From Paragordius varius (Eukaryota; Nematomorpha): a stretch of 64,000 nucleotides of DNA. The notes beneath the pieces are model-generated. The model saw only the letters and a program-made list of their open reading frames with translations. It did no database searches and was not told the origin of the DNA. The DNA is taken from contig OZ176052.1 in NCBI GenBank assembly GCA_964247055.1, positions 1,798,001-1,862,000 of the forward strand. Direction: 5' to 3'. The translations under genes were made by a program, and so were the position numbers. Shown here one piece after another: positions 36,356-51,300 of this stretch (positions are counted from its first letter, which is position 1; the number at the start of each line of letters is the position of its first letter).

Positions 36356-37049
36356 AAAATATATTTTTTTGATCATATAATGAAACGGTTAAAATTTTAT
36401 TAAGTTTTACAGTAAATATTGAAATTATACGGACAAAATGTTAAAATATAAAGACAAATATTTTTTTCTTAAAGACAACCATACTTTTTTAACCTTAATT
36501 TTTTTTAAATATAACTCATTGTTTTAAACTACAAAATATAAAATAGAAACGTATATTGGTAGCACAATCAATTATGTAGTTTACGATTATGATTAAATAT
36601 TTTATATATCAAAAATTAAGGTTATAAAAAGTATGTTTGTCTTTTCGATAAAATTATTTGTCTTTCTATTTTTACATTTTTTCCGCATACAGTTTTTACT
36701 GTATCTTTTTAAAAGATAGAGCTATTAGTGATTTTTATTAATTTCCTTACACACCTATACAAATTTTTGTTAATATAGATTTATAAATATTGATTATATA
36801 TGGTAAATTTTATGATAAATTAATGACAGTAGAATAATTTTCCTCTCCTAATTATTGTCATTTCTGTGGGTTCTGAATAGTTTTAAATATATATATTTAA
36901 CAAAGTTTAACTATGATCTTATTAATGTGGAAATTTAAAGCTATATTTTTTTGTTAATTAACATTTTTAGCTCAATCATTATTATGTTTTAAAAATACGA
37001 TAGATTTTCAAACAAGTCGTCCACAAATTGGAAATTACGATTTTATCAG
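35625..37049 (+). CDS. ARFGEF3: BIG3 copy B, exons 1-2 (true N-terminus)
   Basis: Exons are 35625-35697 and 36971-37049. Exon 1 reads M-D-D-I-F-K-K-V-L-E-F-L-P-G-S-N-N-D-I-L and ends one base into a codon at a GTAATA donor. Exon 2 reads QSLLCFKNTIDFQTSRPQIG and ends AG before GTATAC. That leftover pairs with the single A of exon 3. The length up to exon 3 equals the spacing in human ARFGEF3 as recalled. Intron 1 contains a long TA run and a MITE. Confidence 0.75.
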
Positions 37050-40000
37050 GTATACTTTTTTTACAGTCTTTAAAGCATATTTTTTATTATGGAATCCTAT
37101 TAGAAGAAAAAATTGGTGAATTATGATTTAAGCAAAAATAAAATTTTATATGTCTGAATACACTGACAATAAAAATTTTCTCCAACAAGAAATGAATAAC
37201 TGTTTAAGTCATTAATATTTTTTCTGCATTTGATAATGATTTATTCCCTTTTTCCAATACAATTAAATACCTCTTAATATACTTTATTTTGGCTACTTAT
37301 ACGAATTATATATATAAACAGTTAAACTATTTTAAAATAAAATCAAGTTTAGATAATTATCTGTCTATATTAATAATATAGCCGATAAATGATGTATATA
37401 TAGACTGTAAATTTAGCCTGGGAATTAAATAGATTTGGTTAAATTATTGAAAAAAATTTTTTTACATACAATCAGATATCAAAAGTTTTTCGCTTTTAAA
37501 ACTTATTTTTTATTCACGAAAGGCAGGATTTAAAAACAATTTAAAAGTATGTCAGTTCAATTCAATCACAATATTTTTTTTATACATATCTATCATTAGA
37601 TTAAAGTACATTGAAATTTTGGATTTGATGGTCAAGAGTGGGGATATTCCTTTAGCTATTACTTTGACTGGTTTTCAAGTAGTTATTAACATTACAATTT
37701 TTAATTTCCAATAATTTTTTTCAATAAAAGACAAATTATAAACAAAAATATATTATTTCCTAGATTTTAGTAAAAGAGGGCGAAACGGAGAGCGAAAAAA
37801 AGTTTTTTGTCCACCAAAAAATAGATGGCGTAAAAAATAATGGACAGCAAAGTTGTCCTCCCGATTTCGCAAACAACATTTTGATGAGTTTGTCTTTTCC
37901 TCTAACGCATGGTTTAGTTGAAGATATAACGGATAAATTTCGAATAATACAGGTTTTTTTTATTATAAGTACCCATTGCTTTTAAATAAGGATAGTCTTA
38001 AACAAAATCTAAATTATTATTATTTCCATAAAATTATGATTAATAATCAATTTTTTGTTATTCAAACATAACATATTATTTTATTTTTTTATTGTAACAA
38101 ATTTTGATTGAAAATATGATGTTTTAATTTTTTTCTATCGCTTTATAATATTTAAGATTATAGGAAAATTTTATTATTCTCATATAAGATGTTTAGTTTA
38201 AAAGTGCTGTTTTTTACGAAAGCCTAGCATAAGAGAATGTCATTACAAAGCTGTCCATTCTATTTACTTTTTCTAATTTTACTTTCAATAATAATATTAA
38301 TAAATATTTGGATATATAGTGTAATTTATATCAAAATAAAATCATTATATCTAAAAATGGAAATATGATAGGATATTTGAGCATTCATTGGAATATATTT
38401 TCGATTTATATATATATCTATTGTATAGGGCTTATTTTGCGCTTTCGATATATATGAATATAATTTATATATAAATGCAGGATACCTTAGATGTTTTATT
38501 GTATTTATTAATATTTTCTGTTAAAATAAATCATTTTATATTTTTGTCATGTTAGCTTATCCATAATATAGCCACACTTTATCCTCACCATTTTACACAT
38601 CCTGGCCAATTTATCAAAATTTATAAGGTAAATAAATCTTATTTTTAATTTTATAGAAATAATATTTTTGAAAATAAAATATTTTTAATAAACTGTGGGT
38701 TCATAAAAAATGTTCTAACTTGAAAGGAAAATTAGTCGACAATAAAAATTTTAAATGCCAAAGATGTATATCAGGGAAACCAAACATCCCTAAATCAAGG
38801 GAGTTTAGTATCGAAGATTGTAGGTTCGAAATCGTCAACGATTTCACCTATTTAGGTAATATCAGTAATAATAATGGGGACCCTCAAACAACCATATCAC
38901 ATAGAATCAAACTCGGCTGGGCAAAATTTAACCAACTCAAATATGTATTGACACATAAAGACATAACCGTAAAAAATAAAATTAAAATGTATAAAGTGGG
39001 TGTCCGGCCTACCCTTACCTACGCCAGCGAAACCTGGGCAATCACAAAAACATTAGAATCGAGATTGAAAAGAACGGAAGATAAAATGATAAAATATATG
39101 ATGATAAATCCTACCATTGAACTAGAACCAATAACAGCTTTTATCAGAACAAATAGATTTCGGTATTTTGCATAGACAGATCCAGTTGAGACTCACCTGC
39201 AAAGGAAATTCTTGATTTACAGATTCCTGCGTCCAACCGTAAAGGGAGGCCTAAAACAACTTGGACTCAAATCATAGAACAAGACTTTAAATTCCTGAAC
39301 ATACCTCGAAACGCAACAAATGATAGAGACATATACCGTAAATTAATCCATGGAATCCCAATAACTGGGCCAAACCAATAATACCTAAACCATTTGCAAA
39401 TCAAATTCACCCTAAAGATAAATTATTGGGCTCATTAATAAGAAATACATTTTTATGGCATAGATTATTATTTTTTCAGTATTATATATTTATTATACGT
39501 AATTTCATTTTTTTAAAATATAAAAAAATAAATGCAATTTTTAATCTTAAAAAACACATAATTTATCTTAGGGTGAATATGAATTGTTTAAGGGTAAATT
39601 TGAACTGTAAATGGTATATATTTTAAATTTTTTAGCTGTTATTGCAAACGTACGAAACGGTGACCCACGAAACGCAACTTACAAAACGCATTAGAATTAA
39701 TATTTTTCAAATGTTTCAAACTTACATTCAATATCATCAATCGGAAATTAATTCTTTTTCTAGTGAAACCATCACCCCTGATCAAATTAATGATAAAAAT
39801 TTGTATTCACACCTAGAAATAATGGCAAATATTGATAAACTCATTCTTTACGTATCGGATGATTGTAAATTTTATAATACCAAGTTTGTCGTTTTTATGG
39901 TTTTGTTTTCAATCTTTTAATTTATTTCCTATAGAGAGATTATGTCAAATATGAAACAATTACAATAAAATTCAAGAATATAAATAAAAGCTAAATTATT

Positions 40001-43000
40001 TTTTTAAAATTAAACCATATTTTTTAAATCCATAATTTTATCTTACTATTTTACCTATATCATTATAATTGTGGTGCATAAATTTAATTTCTTGCCAATT
40101 TAGATCTTTCTTGCTTTATTTTCAAACCCCAATATATATAAAAATTAAGGTTACAATGAAGTTTTTTTTATAAATTTAATTTTTGACATATTTTTATCCA
40201 TATTTTTTTGAAAAAAGCATTATATACATCTATAGGTCAAATTCAGCTCTCTGCTGCGTTTGTGAAGCTTTTAATGGTATACTTACGGTTTTAATGGCTA
40301 CGAAAAAAAATAATTATATCTATACGTCAAATGTTTTAACGGAAACTCTATGGTAAAAATTATTTTTTATTCCTCACAAAAAATAAAATATATAGATTTA
40401 AAAAATATAATCAATTTGAACGCTAAATTGTACTCTTAAAATATATTTAAAAACCAACTCTCTACTACTTATGTTGATTTCCTTTGATTAATAAACATTT
40501 TAATACCCTTCTATAAAGTATAACTTATTCATTTTGGAATTAATAATCTCATGTATAAAATAATCGTGAAATATTTTTATTTCATTTATTTTCAATGTAA
40601 AAAAAGTATTATATATGTTTTGTTAGGAGAGACGTTTGCCCAGCTCTAGCAAATCTTTATAATTTACCCAATTATTATATTATGATGAATGGCAAAAATA
40701 AAGGATATTCCACCAATATCCCCTCAAGTGATCAAGCTTATTCTGTTCAATATAAGTGTCGGAATACTGATGATGATGGTGACACTAAAAGGTTTATTTT
40801 TATTGTTATACCAATTTATTCGTAAATTTGGGTTTTCTTTAAGATAAGTTCTTTATGAATAGAAGTTGGTTATAAAAATATAATGATAATTTTTTGAAAT
40901 ACCCAGTTCTTTTTAGATTAAGTAAACTAAAATTTAATAACCTACTGTTCATAATAATTTTATATCAAATTAAATTATACTATATCTAACATTGGCAAAA
41001 TGAAATTTTGACAAAAATTACATTAAATGATGAAATATACGGACAAAACGTATAAACCAAATATTTTTATTTTCAAACCCTGTTTTTTTCGAAATAAACT
41101 ATTTATTTACATTTTAAATATAATTGATGTTAACAATGAGTTATTTTAAAAAATTAAGGTTTAAAAAGTAGGGTTTTAGGGTGTCTTTTGAAAAATATTT
41201 GTCTTTTAGTTTTTAGTGTCTGTATAATTTCATTTATAATATATTTTTTATTTTCTTTTATTTTAGAAATGAGAAACCCATGGTCTGTTGGAATGGGGCA
41301 GCTATTTCAATCCCTAAAAGTCCATTATTCCTTAGGCCAGATTATTATTATTCTATCAATCAATTATTGTATCACATTTGTCTTTACATTGGGCACACTA
41401 AAGGTTAATTAATATTTCTATTAAAATATGTAATTTTACAGATTTTGGTATTAGACACGAATTTTTATATGTGTTGAGTATTTGATATTAACGTTTTCAC
41501 TTTTCTTTGTAAAAAATAAGTTTTTTTATCAGTTTTTGTTTTTGCACACTAAACTCCGCTTGAAATGTTTTTTAACGTAAATTGAAAATTTTTTACAATA
41601 TATTTTTTTACTAGGTTTTTCCAATTGACAAGTCTATATTTACATTATGCTTATATATGAAAAACTTTTTATTTAGTTAAGATTTCCCATTTAGCATTTT
41701 TATAACGAACATATATATATATATATATATATATATGATACTAATATATCAAATTTTAAAATACGTTTTTCTATATTGTGTGAAAATTAGGAATTTAACC
41801 AGTTTTATTGATTATTAGGACAAAATAAAAAGGGTGGAAACATTACTGGTGGGGCCCTCAGTTTAATTTGGCAATCCTTGATGCAATCCGCTCTATGTGC
41901 ACATGCTAATTATTTCAATTCAACTCTATTACCCAATAATGTTAATGTTAATGATTCAAATATAGTCTGCAAAGGTTTTAAGTTATTCATTGAGCAAACA
42001 GTATGCAATTTAATTGAACCACAAACTTTATACACTATTTTAACTATACATCATCAACATGAGAGTTTCATGGATCAAAAAATTGAAATTTCGAGTAAAA
42101 AAGAATGTTGGTGGATGTATGTTATGACAAATGGTATCTATGATATGGATATGATACAAATGTAATTAATTTAAAGCTTTTTATAACTTTTATTAATTTT
42201 GTGATGTTGGTTAAATCACTTTTGGTGAACTAACTGCAAAGGCTAGAGTTTTTCTGATATTTTACAAAAACATTTACCCTGCAAGAAGTTTTTTTACTGA
42301 TATAGAAAGTAAAAAATCGCATCACCTTACATTTGCATTTGATCGATATGGTAAACTATAAATCATAAAGCCTAAGTAAGCACTGCTGCAAATTTTTAAT
42401 ATTACTAATCTACGATTTTTCTTTGACTCTAAGTGAGTATGTACAATAATTTCATTCATTAATCATTTTATTAAAAAACTAATAAATAACGGTTTAATAA
42501 GCCCGTTATATACATGGATGAGAGCGCCTCAAATTAAAATGGCTGCATAATTAGGATTATTCCTTAGGTTATTTTGAATGATTACAGCCAAATAAATCAT
42601 ATTTTTGTTGTATTTTATTTTACAAAACAAATCTTATTTAAAGATCTTTTTTCCAACATTATTATATTATTTTAAAACATATTTTTTTTAAATATATTTT
42701 AACTACACCAGGTTAATTCAATTCATATATGTCGTTTGGAATACAATATATCAATCTTGTAATCCTACCCCTATGTTATCATGTGACAATGTTCAGTATT
42801 CTTTGTTAAATGATTCAATTATACATTTTTGTCATCGTTTATTGTTATCCCTGCAATCATTTAAAAACAATTTGGATGGAATTGATATATTAGGTATGTT
42901 AATAAAATTTGTGTTAAAATAAAAGTTAAAAACTATTATTATATATCAGGCCTCTATATTAAATGATCAATGCATATAGATTATAAACTTTATGCCAAAT

Positions 43001-46000
43001 TAACCATTTAAATGTCTTCATGTTTTGCAAGTTAAATTCAAAACGAAGATATAAGAAACATATAATAATTAGGAAATCAAAACTCATACTTTTATTAATT
43101 TATAGTTTAATAGTACATAGTGATTTCAATAGTTTGTTTAGATAATAACATTTTTTTACTATATACCATTTACAACATTAATACTAAGTTATCAATCTGT
43201 TAAGTTGGCTTTACGCATACCCATTAAACTTATTTAGATATATACCATTTAAGCTGAAATTCACCCTAGAAAAAATTTAAAATTTTTTTATATTTTTATA
43301 AAAATAATATTTTGTTTGAAATTATAACATAATTACAAAAAATATTGAACTATACGGACATACAAAGAAATGTTTATATAAATAATGAGTTATATTGGCC
43401 CAAAAAACACATAATTTATTTTTAGGGTGGTGAATATAAATTGTTCAAGGGTGAAATCGTTTGAGGTATATATATATATCTTTAATCACATGCGAACGAA
43501 ATTTTATATATAAAATTAAAATATTTATTGGTAGAAAATACGGCATATCAAATCAATAACCTGAACAATGATTATAATGTTGATAATCAAAATGCAAGTT
43601 CAATTAACGATAGTAATCAAACATCTTTCGATACCGAATCGCATTATGAAACACCATCGGACGCTGATGTGGAAATTGATGGTATTATTTTAAAAGGATT
43701 TTTGTCCTAAAAAGTATATTTTTTATATAAATTATCTTTTAATAACATCTTAAAAAAACATTAAACGACAATTTTTCAGTTTATAATTTTTATACAATAC
43801 AGAGAAAGGTTAAGGATAAAAATATTTTTAAGCAATTTCTTTTTCGAAAGATTCGATTCATTAGAGAAACAAAATAATCAACTATTTATTTCTTAATTTA
43901 AATTTTTATTGAAATGTTATTAGAAACGGACGTCGCTTCACTTTGTGAGCCATCAAACCGAGAAAATTTTGACGAAATTGAAGAAAAATTATTTGATAAA
44001 AATCACAAAATGAAATATAAGGCTTCATCTCATGATTTATCCAGCAATAATAATTATAGTACTAATATTAAAAATAATTTCCAAGAAAATGATTTAACTC
44101 CTTATGATATTAATGAATCATCGGAAACAGAGGAAGATATATGCGATATCTTTGATTTTGGAACTCAGCTTTCAAATCATGAAACTACACCTGGTGTCAT
44201 TGGAAGCTTGGATAGTATACTTTCTAGTTAAAACATATTTTTTGACTAATATCTTGCATGTTTTTGTTATATATATTTTTTAGTATATGTAATATCAAAA
44301 ACGCAAATTTGTTATATATAGAATACCAAAACGATACCAAATTTTATACCTTTTAATTTTTTTTTATTTTTGTGGTAAAAATTATTATATAAAAAGTTAT
44401 TTTAATAAACTAATTTCAGACATTTTGGCGATTACACGAAATATTATATCTATTTATTTAACAATATAGTAAGTGTAAGTAATACTATTTAAAGTAAAAA
44501 TTTTACTACTATTTCAACACAAATTTTTTATAGATCATAGCGCCCACAAAGAAAATAAGACTAAAATCTCTGAAGTTGATGAGGCAGTATTTACTGAAAT
44601 ATCTTTGGATCCTGATTTAAACCATCAATTAAACTCCAAACAAAAATTAGATTTCGCTTCAATAACACAAATAGAAGAAGAGAAAAAGCTTAAGGAAGGA
44701 GAAATGGTATTTTCACTTTTAAACATAATTATATGATTAATATTGAAAAAAATAATAGGGTTAAATTAACAACTGGAAAAGTAATATTATTTTAATTTGT
44801 TAAATTTTAGTCGTAGATAGCTGGTTTAGGTTAGGGTTATAAAAATAATTTAGTCAGAATTTCGAACATTATTAATTAAATATATATAAAACTACATATA
44901 AAAATAATAAGAAATATTTATTCATTATATATTATTTTGGTTAAATTATTTGTTTTCCAATTAGTGAATATTTATGTTTCCGACTGTAATCTTATTAATT
45001 GTTTATAATCATAAATGACTGCATTCATAAGTATACCATTTGCACCTCAAGAGTGTCCTTTAACACTTCAAATTGGTCCTTGAACACTTCAAGTTGGTCC
45101 ATTAAAATTTTTAAATTTTGATTTAACCATAATTTTTGCATGTATTTTTTAATTTTATTATTTTTTAACCTAATTTTCTTTATTTATATATTTATTCATT
45201 TAAAAATAAAAAAATTTATTCAAAAACAACTTTTTTGTTTCAAACCAATTTTCCAATTTAACAAAAATAAACTTTTAAATGTTTTTCTCAATGATTAAAA
45301 GTTGATATTGATTTAAAATATTATCGTAAATAATAAAAAATAGGTTAAAAACGATACATTAGATGAATGATATACGATTTGATTGATAGAAGTTAAAAAC
45401 AAAACAAAAAAATTAAAGGACTTACTTGAATTGTTAAAGGACCAACCTGAAATGTTGAAGAACCAACTTGAAGTGTTTAAGCACAAACTTTAAGTGATCA
45501 AAGACCGACTTGAAGTGTTCAACCAATTTAAAATGTTTAAGGACACTCTTGAAGTGCAAATAGTATATACTCAACGAATATCATTTTTTTGGGCCGTCCT
45601 ATTTATATATTCATATTTTAATTATAAAAAACCATAATTGCAAAAAATTTACTTTTTTTGTGCAATAGGAAATGGAAATAAAAAGTCATTTGGTGACAAA
45701 CCTTCTCACTCAAATACGGACTCGTTTGTGTCATCCAGAAACCGGAATTTTAATGCAACTAAGGTCGGGTGTTGAAATTGATTTGGCCATAATACAGTTT
45801 AGTTCACAATTCTACTCTCAATATCATGGTATGAAACGAAAATATATTTGTGTTTAAGCAATTGCTCAATTAAAATAATATTTTTTGGGGTAAAGAAGTG
45901 AATGGGTAGGTTTATTTTTTTTCGCGTTATAATAGGAAGAACATAATAAGTTTGAAAGAGAGAAAATGCGATAAACAGCTGATTTTTATCAATACTTTGG

Positions 46001-48274
46001 TTAAAATATTTTACGGAACTTAAGAACCTTATATAGCATTTAATGCCTAAATTTTTTATAGCGTTCTTAACTATTATTAATTATATATTTAATTATGGTA
46101 TACAAGAAATAGAACTAATTTTTATGTAAATTTGGTATATTTAGGAAAATACCTGTGTATCTTATTATTTTTTTAAATTATTTTTTTGTGAAAAATTTAT
46201 CAAAAATTTTAGCCGCAAATTTCTACATAATTCTAGAATTTTTTGCTTTTATATATATATATATATATAATTTTTTAAATATATTAGTGTAATACTGTTG
46301 CATGGATATTTGTGTTGTCATGTTAAATTTCCTTCCTTTTGTATTCCTATTGTCTGTCATTGTCTTCTGTATCAGGTATTATAAACTATTGATTCAAATA
46401 TTTTTATTAAATTTTTCCTTTTTTTATAATTGACTTTAAGATTTTTATTCAATAAATTTATTTTTAAGACCTATGCAAATCATAATTTTTACATTTTGTT
46501 TTTTGATTAAAAATTCTATAAATTGTATTTATTAAAAAAAAGTTTATTTTGCCATTTTTTTGTAACCACTACCATTTTCAATTTTATGGATAAATTAATT
46601 TAAAGACTTTTTACATTAAAATTAGTTTTACGTATTTTGAATAATGAATAACTTTTGAAATGTTTATAAATCTACTAAAATATAATAATCCTATTTTAAT
46701 TATTTTTTTAGCTTTCGAAAAGGATGAATTTAGCTTCGAGCATAACTTAAATAAAAATGAAGTGCAAAATCATTCCTTTAATGCCGATTTTATATATTTC
46801 GCGACATTTCAATCGCTATGTTTGGATTACATTGTACAAAAGGTTATTACCGCAGAAAATATTTTAACACAAGATGGACTGGTAATTGTTTTATAGCTTT
46901 TTAAAAAAATGCAATTATATTTCATCCTAGTTAATTCAAATTAAACAATTACAATATATTTTTGATAAAGCATAAAAACGAATATATATATTTTTGGTTA
47001 AAATTCTGTTTATTTTAATTAATTTTAATCCCTCCCCCAACTAATATACATAAAAATTAATTTATGAAATTTTAAATAATATGCAATTTCAAGTTATTTT
47101 AATATTTAACATTTATTAAATATTAATTTTATAGTTGAAAGAATTCAAGCAAGCTTTTAAATGTGATTCATTTAACATGGTATATGCTGAATGTTGGATC
47201 CCTCAAATATTTGACAACATTGTAAAACAACCCATTATTTCCTTCACCATGGGGAATTATACCAAAAGATCTAATCTTATCAATTTTATTAAAGGTAAAA
47301 GCTTATAGAAAAAATACACTTTTTACCTAAAATATATCTGTGAAATTTGCCATTTTTTACCCAAAAACCAACGCTTGCTAGCTATTAAAAATGTGGTAAA
47401 ATTTTAACTATTTTTAAAAAGTCGTTTTTATTAAAAGTTTTCATTTGTACTTTATTTTATGTCCTGGGAGTTTTAATTTGCTGTTATATTGCAAATTAAC
47501 TTGTACATTAGTATAACTAAAAATATGTCAGAAGGTGGCATATGATTGATAAATATTATTAGGGCAAGATTTTTTTGAACTGTTTTCACAAAAATTTATT
47601 AATGCTATAATTTCAAAATTAACAGATATCCATAAATACGTCTGGAAATTGCAAAAATATATAATCACTGTGAGGCTGATATTCATTAGGTTTTATCGGG
47701 TATTATAAGATATCTGGTAACATTGTACTTTTTATATCATTTCCTAAATTAGATTGCGTAAATAGCGAAAGGTTTGGTTTAAATTCAACTTCTACTAGTC
47801 ATAAAGATCACGAATGTTTTTGCACAAATTTTACCCATTCATATCGAGTATTATGTCAAACAATCAATCCTAACTCACATTGCGACAAGTCTCTTGAAGA
47901 TGGTATGTTTAAAACAATTTTAGCGGTTTTTATTAAGTATTGTCTCCAGGGGTGTCCACAACCGCGGCCCGTTTGGAAATCTATCAAATTAACACAGACT
48001 CTACAATTCACAATAATATGGCTCAATATATCAGTAATATTAAACAAATTTTTAGAATAAGTCTTTTCATTATTAGCAACAAACTAGCAGAAATCGGCAA
48101 AATAAATAGTAGCACTTGGATTTTTTTAACAGTAGTTTTATGTTTGAAATCTAATTAAATATTTATTAATTCCCTTGAATTTATCGAATGCGACCCGCGC
48201 GAAGCCGTTTGTGTTGGACACCCCTGATATAGTCCGTTAAATATTTTTTTTCATCCATGTTAAATTTGCCCTTT

Positions 48275-48308
<34 letters not shown>

Positions 48309-51300
48309 TAGGTCATCACGATCGAAAGGAAATTTATGCCAAATTTGTAGATGAGTTCTTTAAAAGAGCATGCGATACTAAAACGTTCGGGGGTATCCTA
48401 GTACCCAATCGTAAAAACAGCCTTAACAGTCACATCAATAATCATATTATTAAAGACAAGGAACATGTTTTAAATATCCTCGTAAATATGCTCTATTTAG
48501 AACCTTTGGCCTTATTTCAAGAAGAAAATTACTACAACGGAAATATTAATTCTGGAAATATATTATCACAATCCTTCTTACCAATGCAATCATCAGATAA
48601 CTCTTATTTGATTCATTTATTACGGAAAATTGAATCAAATTTTATGTTGGTGCAATTAATTGCACAATGTGGTAAACCTTCCTTTACAATATATTAACCT
48701 TAAACTATAATTATTGCGAATAAGTAATGTTGAGCAAAGGATAACGGTGCATATAAATATTTTGCTAAGCATGGATACAATTTATTTTTTAATTTATTCT
48801 TTTATTATAACATTCAACATTTAATTCAAAATATTGTTGGCCTAATATAATTATTTTTAAATCACATGCCTAAAACAATAAATTTTAGGTTACATAATAT
48901 AAAAAATGTGTTTTTTTTTTCGTTTATTATTAGATTACATGGATCATTTATGTTATATGGGTAATATGTTTGCTACAATACTTCAACAATTCGTTCAATT
49001 TTTCTCAACCATTAATTTGTATGATATGGGGTATGAATTCAAATAATATTGTATTTTTATAGAATTATATCAAATTATAATACTTAAAAACTGAATTTAT
49101 TATCTTATTTACTAAATACATTTTTTTAAAATAAGAAAGATAATTCGGATGTTTTAAAATACCAAAAGCCAATTTATTTTTTCTTCATATTCTGTTATGA
49201 GTTATTTTATTTTTCTTAGAGCATTAATATTATATTTTTTCTTAAAATTTTCAAATAGATTGGATATTAATACCGCCGCCTACCCATCTATTTTGGATGG
49301 ACAAGTGTCACTAAAAAGACTTACTAATCGTAAACTCAAACTAATTTTGTCAAAACATTACACGAAAAGTATTACTAAAGAGAAAGAGTTTCATTTTCAA
49401 AAATCTCAAGAATGCCGCTTGAAACAAACCCATGAGAATATACGAACATCTACGACGAATGGTAGAAAAACTTTTGATTTAACTATACTGCCTATTGGTT
49501 TATACATTTTATATGGGATACAAAATACGACCAGTAAAATATTTATCTGTAAATCCTTGCTTCAAGATTCACGTCTATGGTCCCATGTTTTTAGGTAATA
49601 CCTTTTTAATTTTATCTATTTTTTTTTGAAAAAAATTAATTCTTTCATACTATGCCGTTATATTTGAGCCAAATTTAAAAATATGGAGATGCAATATTAT
49701 TTTAGCGCTTTAAAAAAAACCATAAAACATGTAAAGTCTTTCAAAATATCTAAATTTCCCGCCAATTTTTTTCTGTATTTTTTGTTAATTACTAACACTG
49801 GCGTTTCTAAAATTTAAATTTAATTGTAATTTTCAAAAATATATATGTTAAAAAATCTCATATAAATTATTTTTTTGGTTTAAAAGAAGTTTTTCCATAT
49901 TTAATTTGCTATTTTTCAATAGATTTTATGGAATGATTGTTCGGATAAAAGCATTTTTTGAAATGCCAAGTACGCATTTAGAACCATTTGTTAAAGATGT
50001 AAGGCAAATTTTGTGCCCTCATCAAAAATATGAAAATACCAATGAAAATAAAGGGTATATTTATTATTAATAAATAGCATTTTAAATATATGCAATGGAA
50101 TTTTCAAATGAAACACAAATTAAAACAAATTATTTTTTATCTCATATTTTATAGCCATAATTTAGATTATAAGGACTTAGAGTATCGGTGTCAGTTTTTA
50201 TATTTTAAAGACAACTTTTTACGAAAAAACCTGCTGACATTTAGAGTTTGGCATTTTAAGGGGTGCTTATTTCACTTTATAGTAAGGCAATTTGCAACAC
50301 ACACAGTATTGTATGGAATAAACGATCAAAATGTTGAATAAACAATTATTTCCTTTCCTTTTTCAATACACTCTTGTGTTGTTGCAAATTGCCCTCTTCC
50401 TTTAATGTGAAATAAGCAACCATTTAAAGGCATCTATTGTATATTTCATGTTTTAAGATAACTTTTATTTTTTATTTCCATTATCTTTCATATCATAATC
50501 ATTTATTTTTTGATATTTCCAATGTCCAATTCATATACTCACTAATTTTTGTAGAAATGGAAATGAAAATCAATCCACAAAAATAGGTGATATAAATACT
50601 TCAAATACTGATTCCACATTTTTTTATGAAACACTGTTTTCCTTTATAAAGTTTGGTAATGAAGGTACCCTGCAAGATTTATCCTACAAAAATTTTATGC
50701 ATTGGATATATAATTTAGAGTCTGTACATGAATTCAAATCGAAATCATCACCTCATAGCACTAATAATAACCATAGTCATAATATAAATAAATTTCCATT
50801 TCATCTTTTCTCACCTGCAATTAATGCCCTTTTCAACCAACTTAACAAGTAAATATTTTTTGCATTTTGCTTAAATTTGGACAGCTAAAATTGATTGATT
50901 GGGCTTTAATTTAAATTAGGTTGTTTTTTATTTTCTTTTATTTTCTGGTATATACAGCCTACGCGTGTCAAAAAATATCAAACAAAAAATTTTTTAATTA
51001 AAAAAATGCTAAATTAAGCAAAAAAATGATATTGCTTAAACAAATTTTAATTGAATACATCATTTTCCCTAATTTTGGCAATGAACTAGCAAATATTGAT
51101 ATAAATGGCAGTTATATTTAGCATTTAATATCGATATAAAATCAATAATCCCGCTAAAGTTTACATGGTTACGCTTGTTTATGTCAAAGATAACCGGATA
51201 GCTTTTTTAATTAGGAGATAAAACAAACGATATTATTTGCAATTCAATTCAGAGCTGTTTTTTACATGATTTTGAATAATTGTTGTATAAAAATGTGTAG

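Noticed and set aside
47856-48158. Frames over the intron 18 MITE
   Set aside because: They lie in a CAGGGGTGTCC-type element and are not conserved with 9889-10162.
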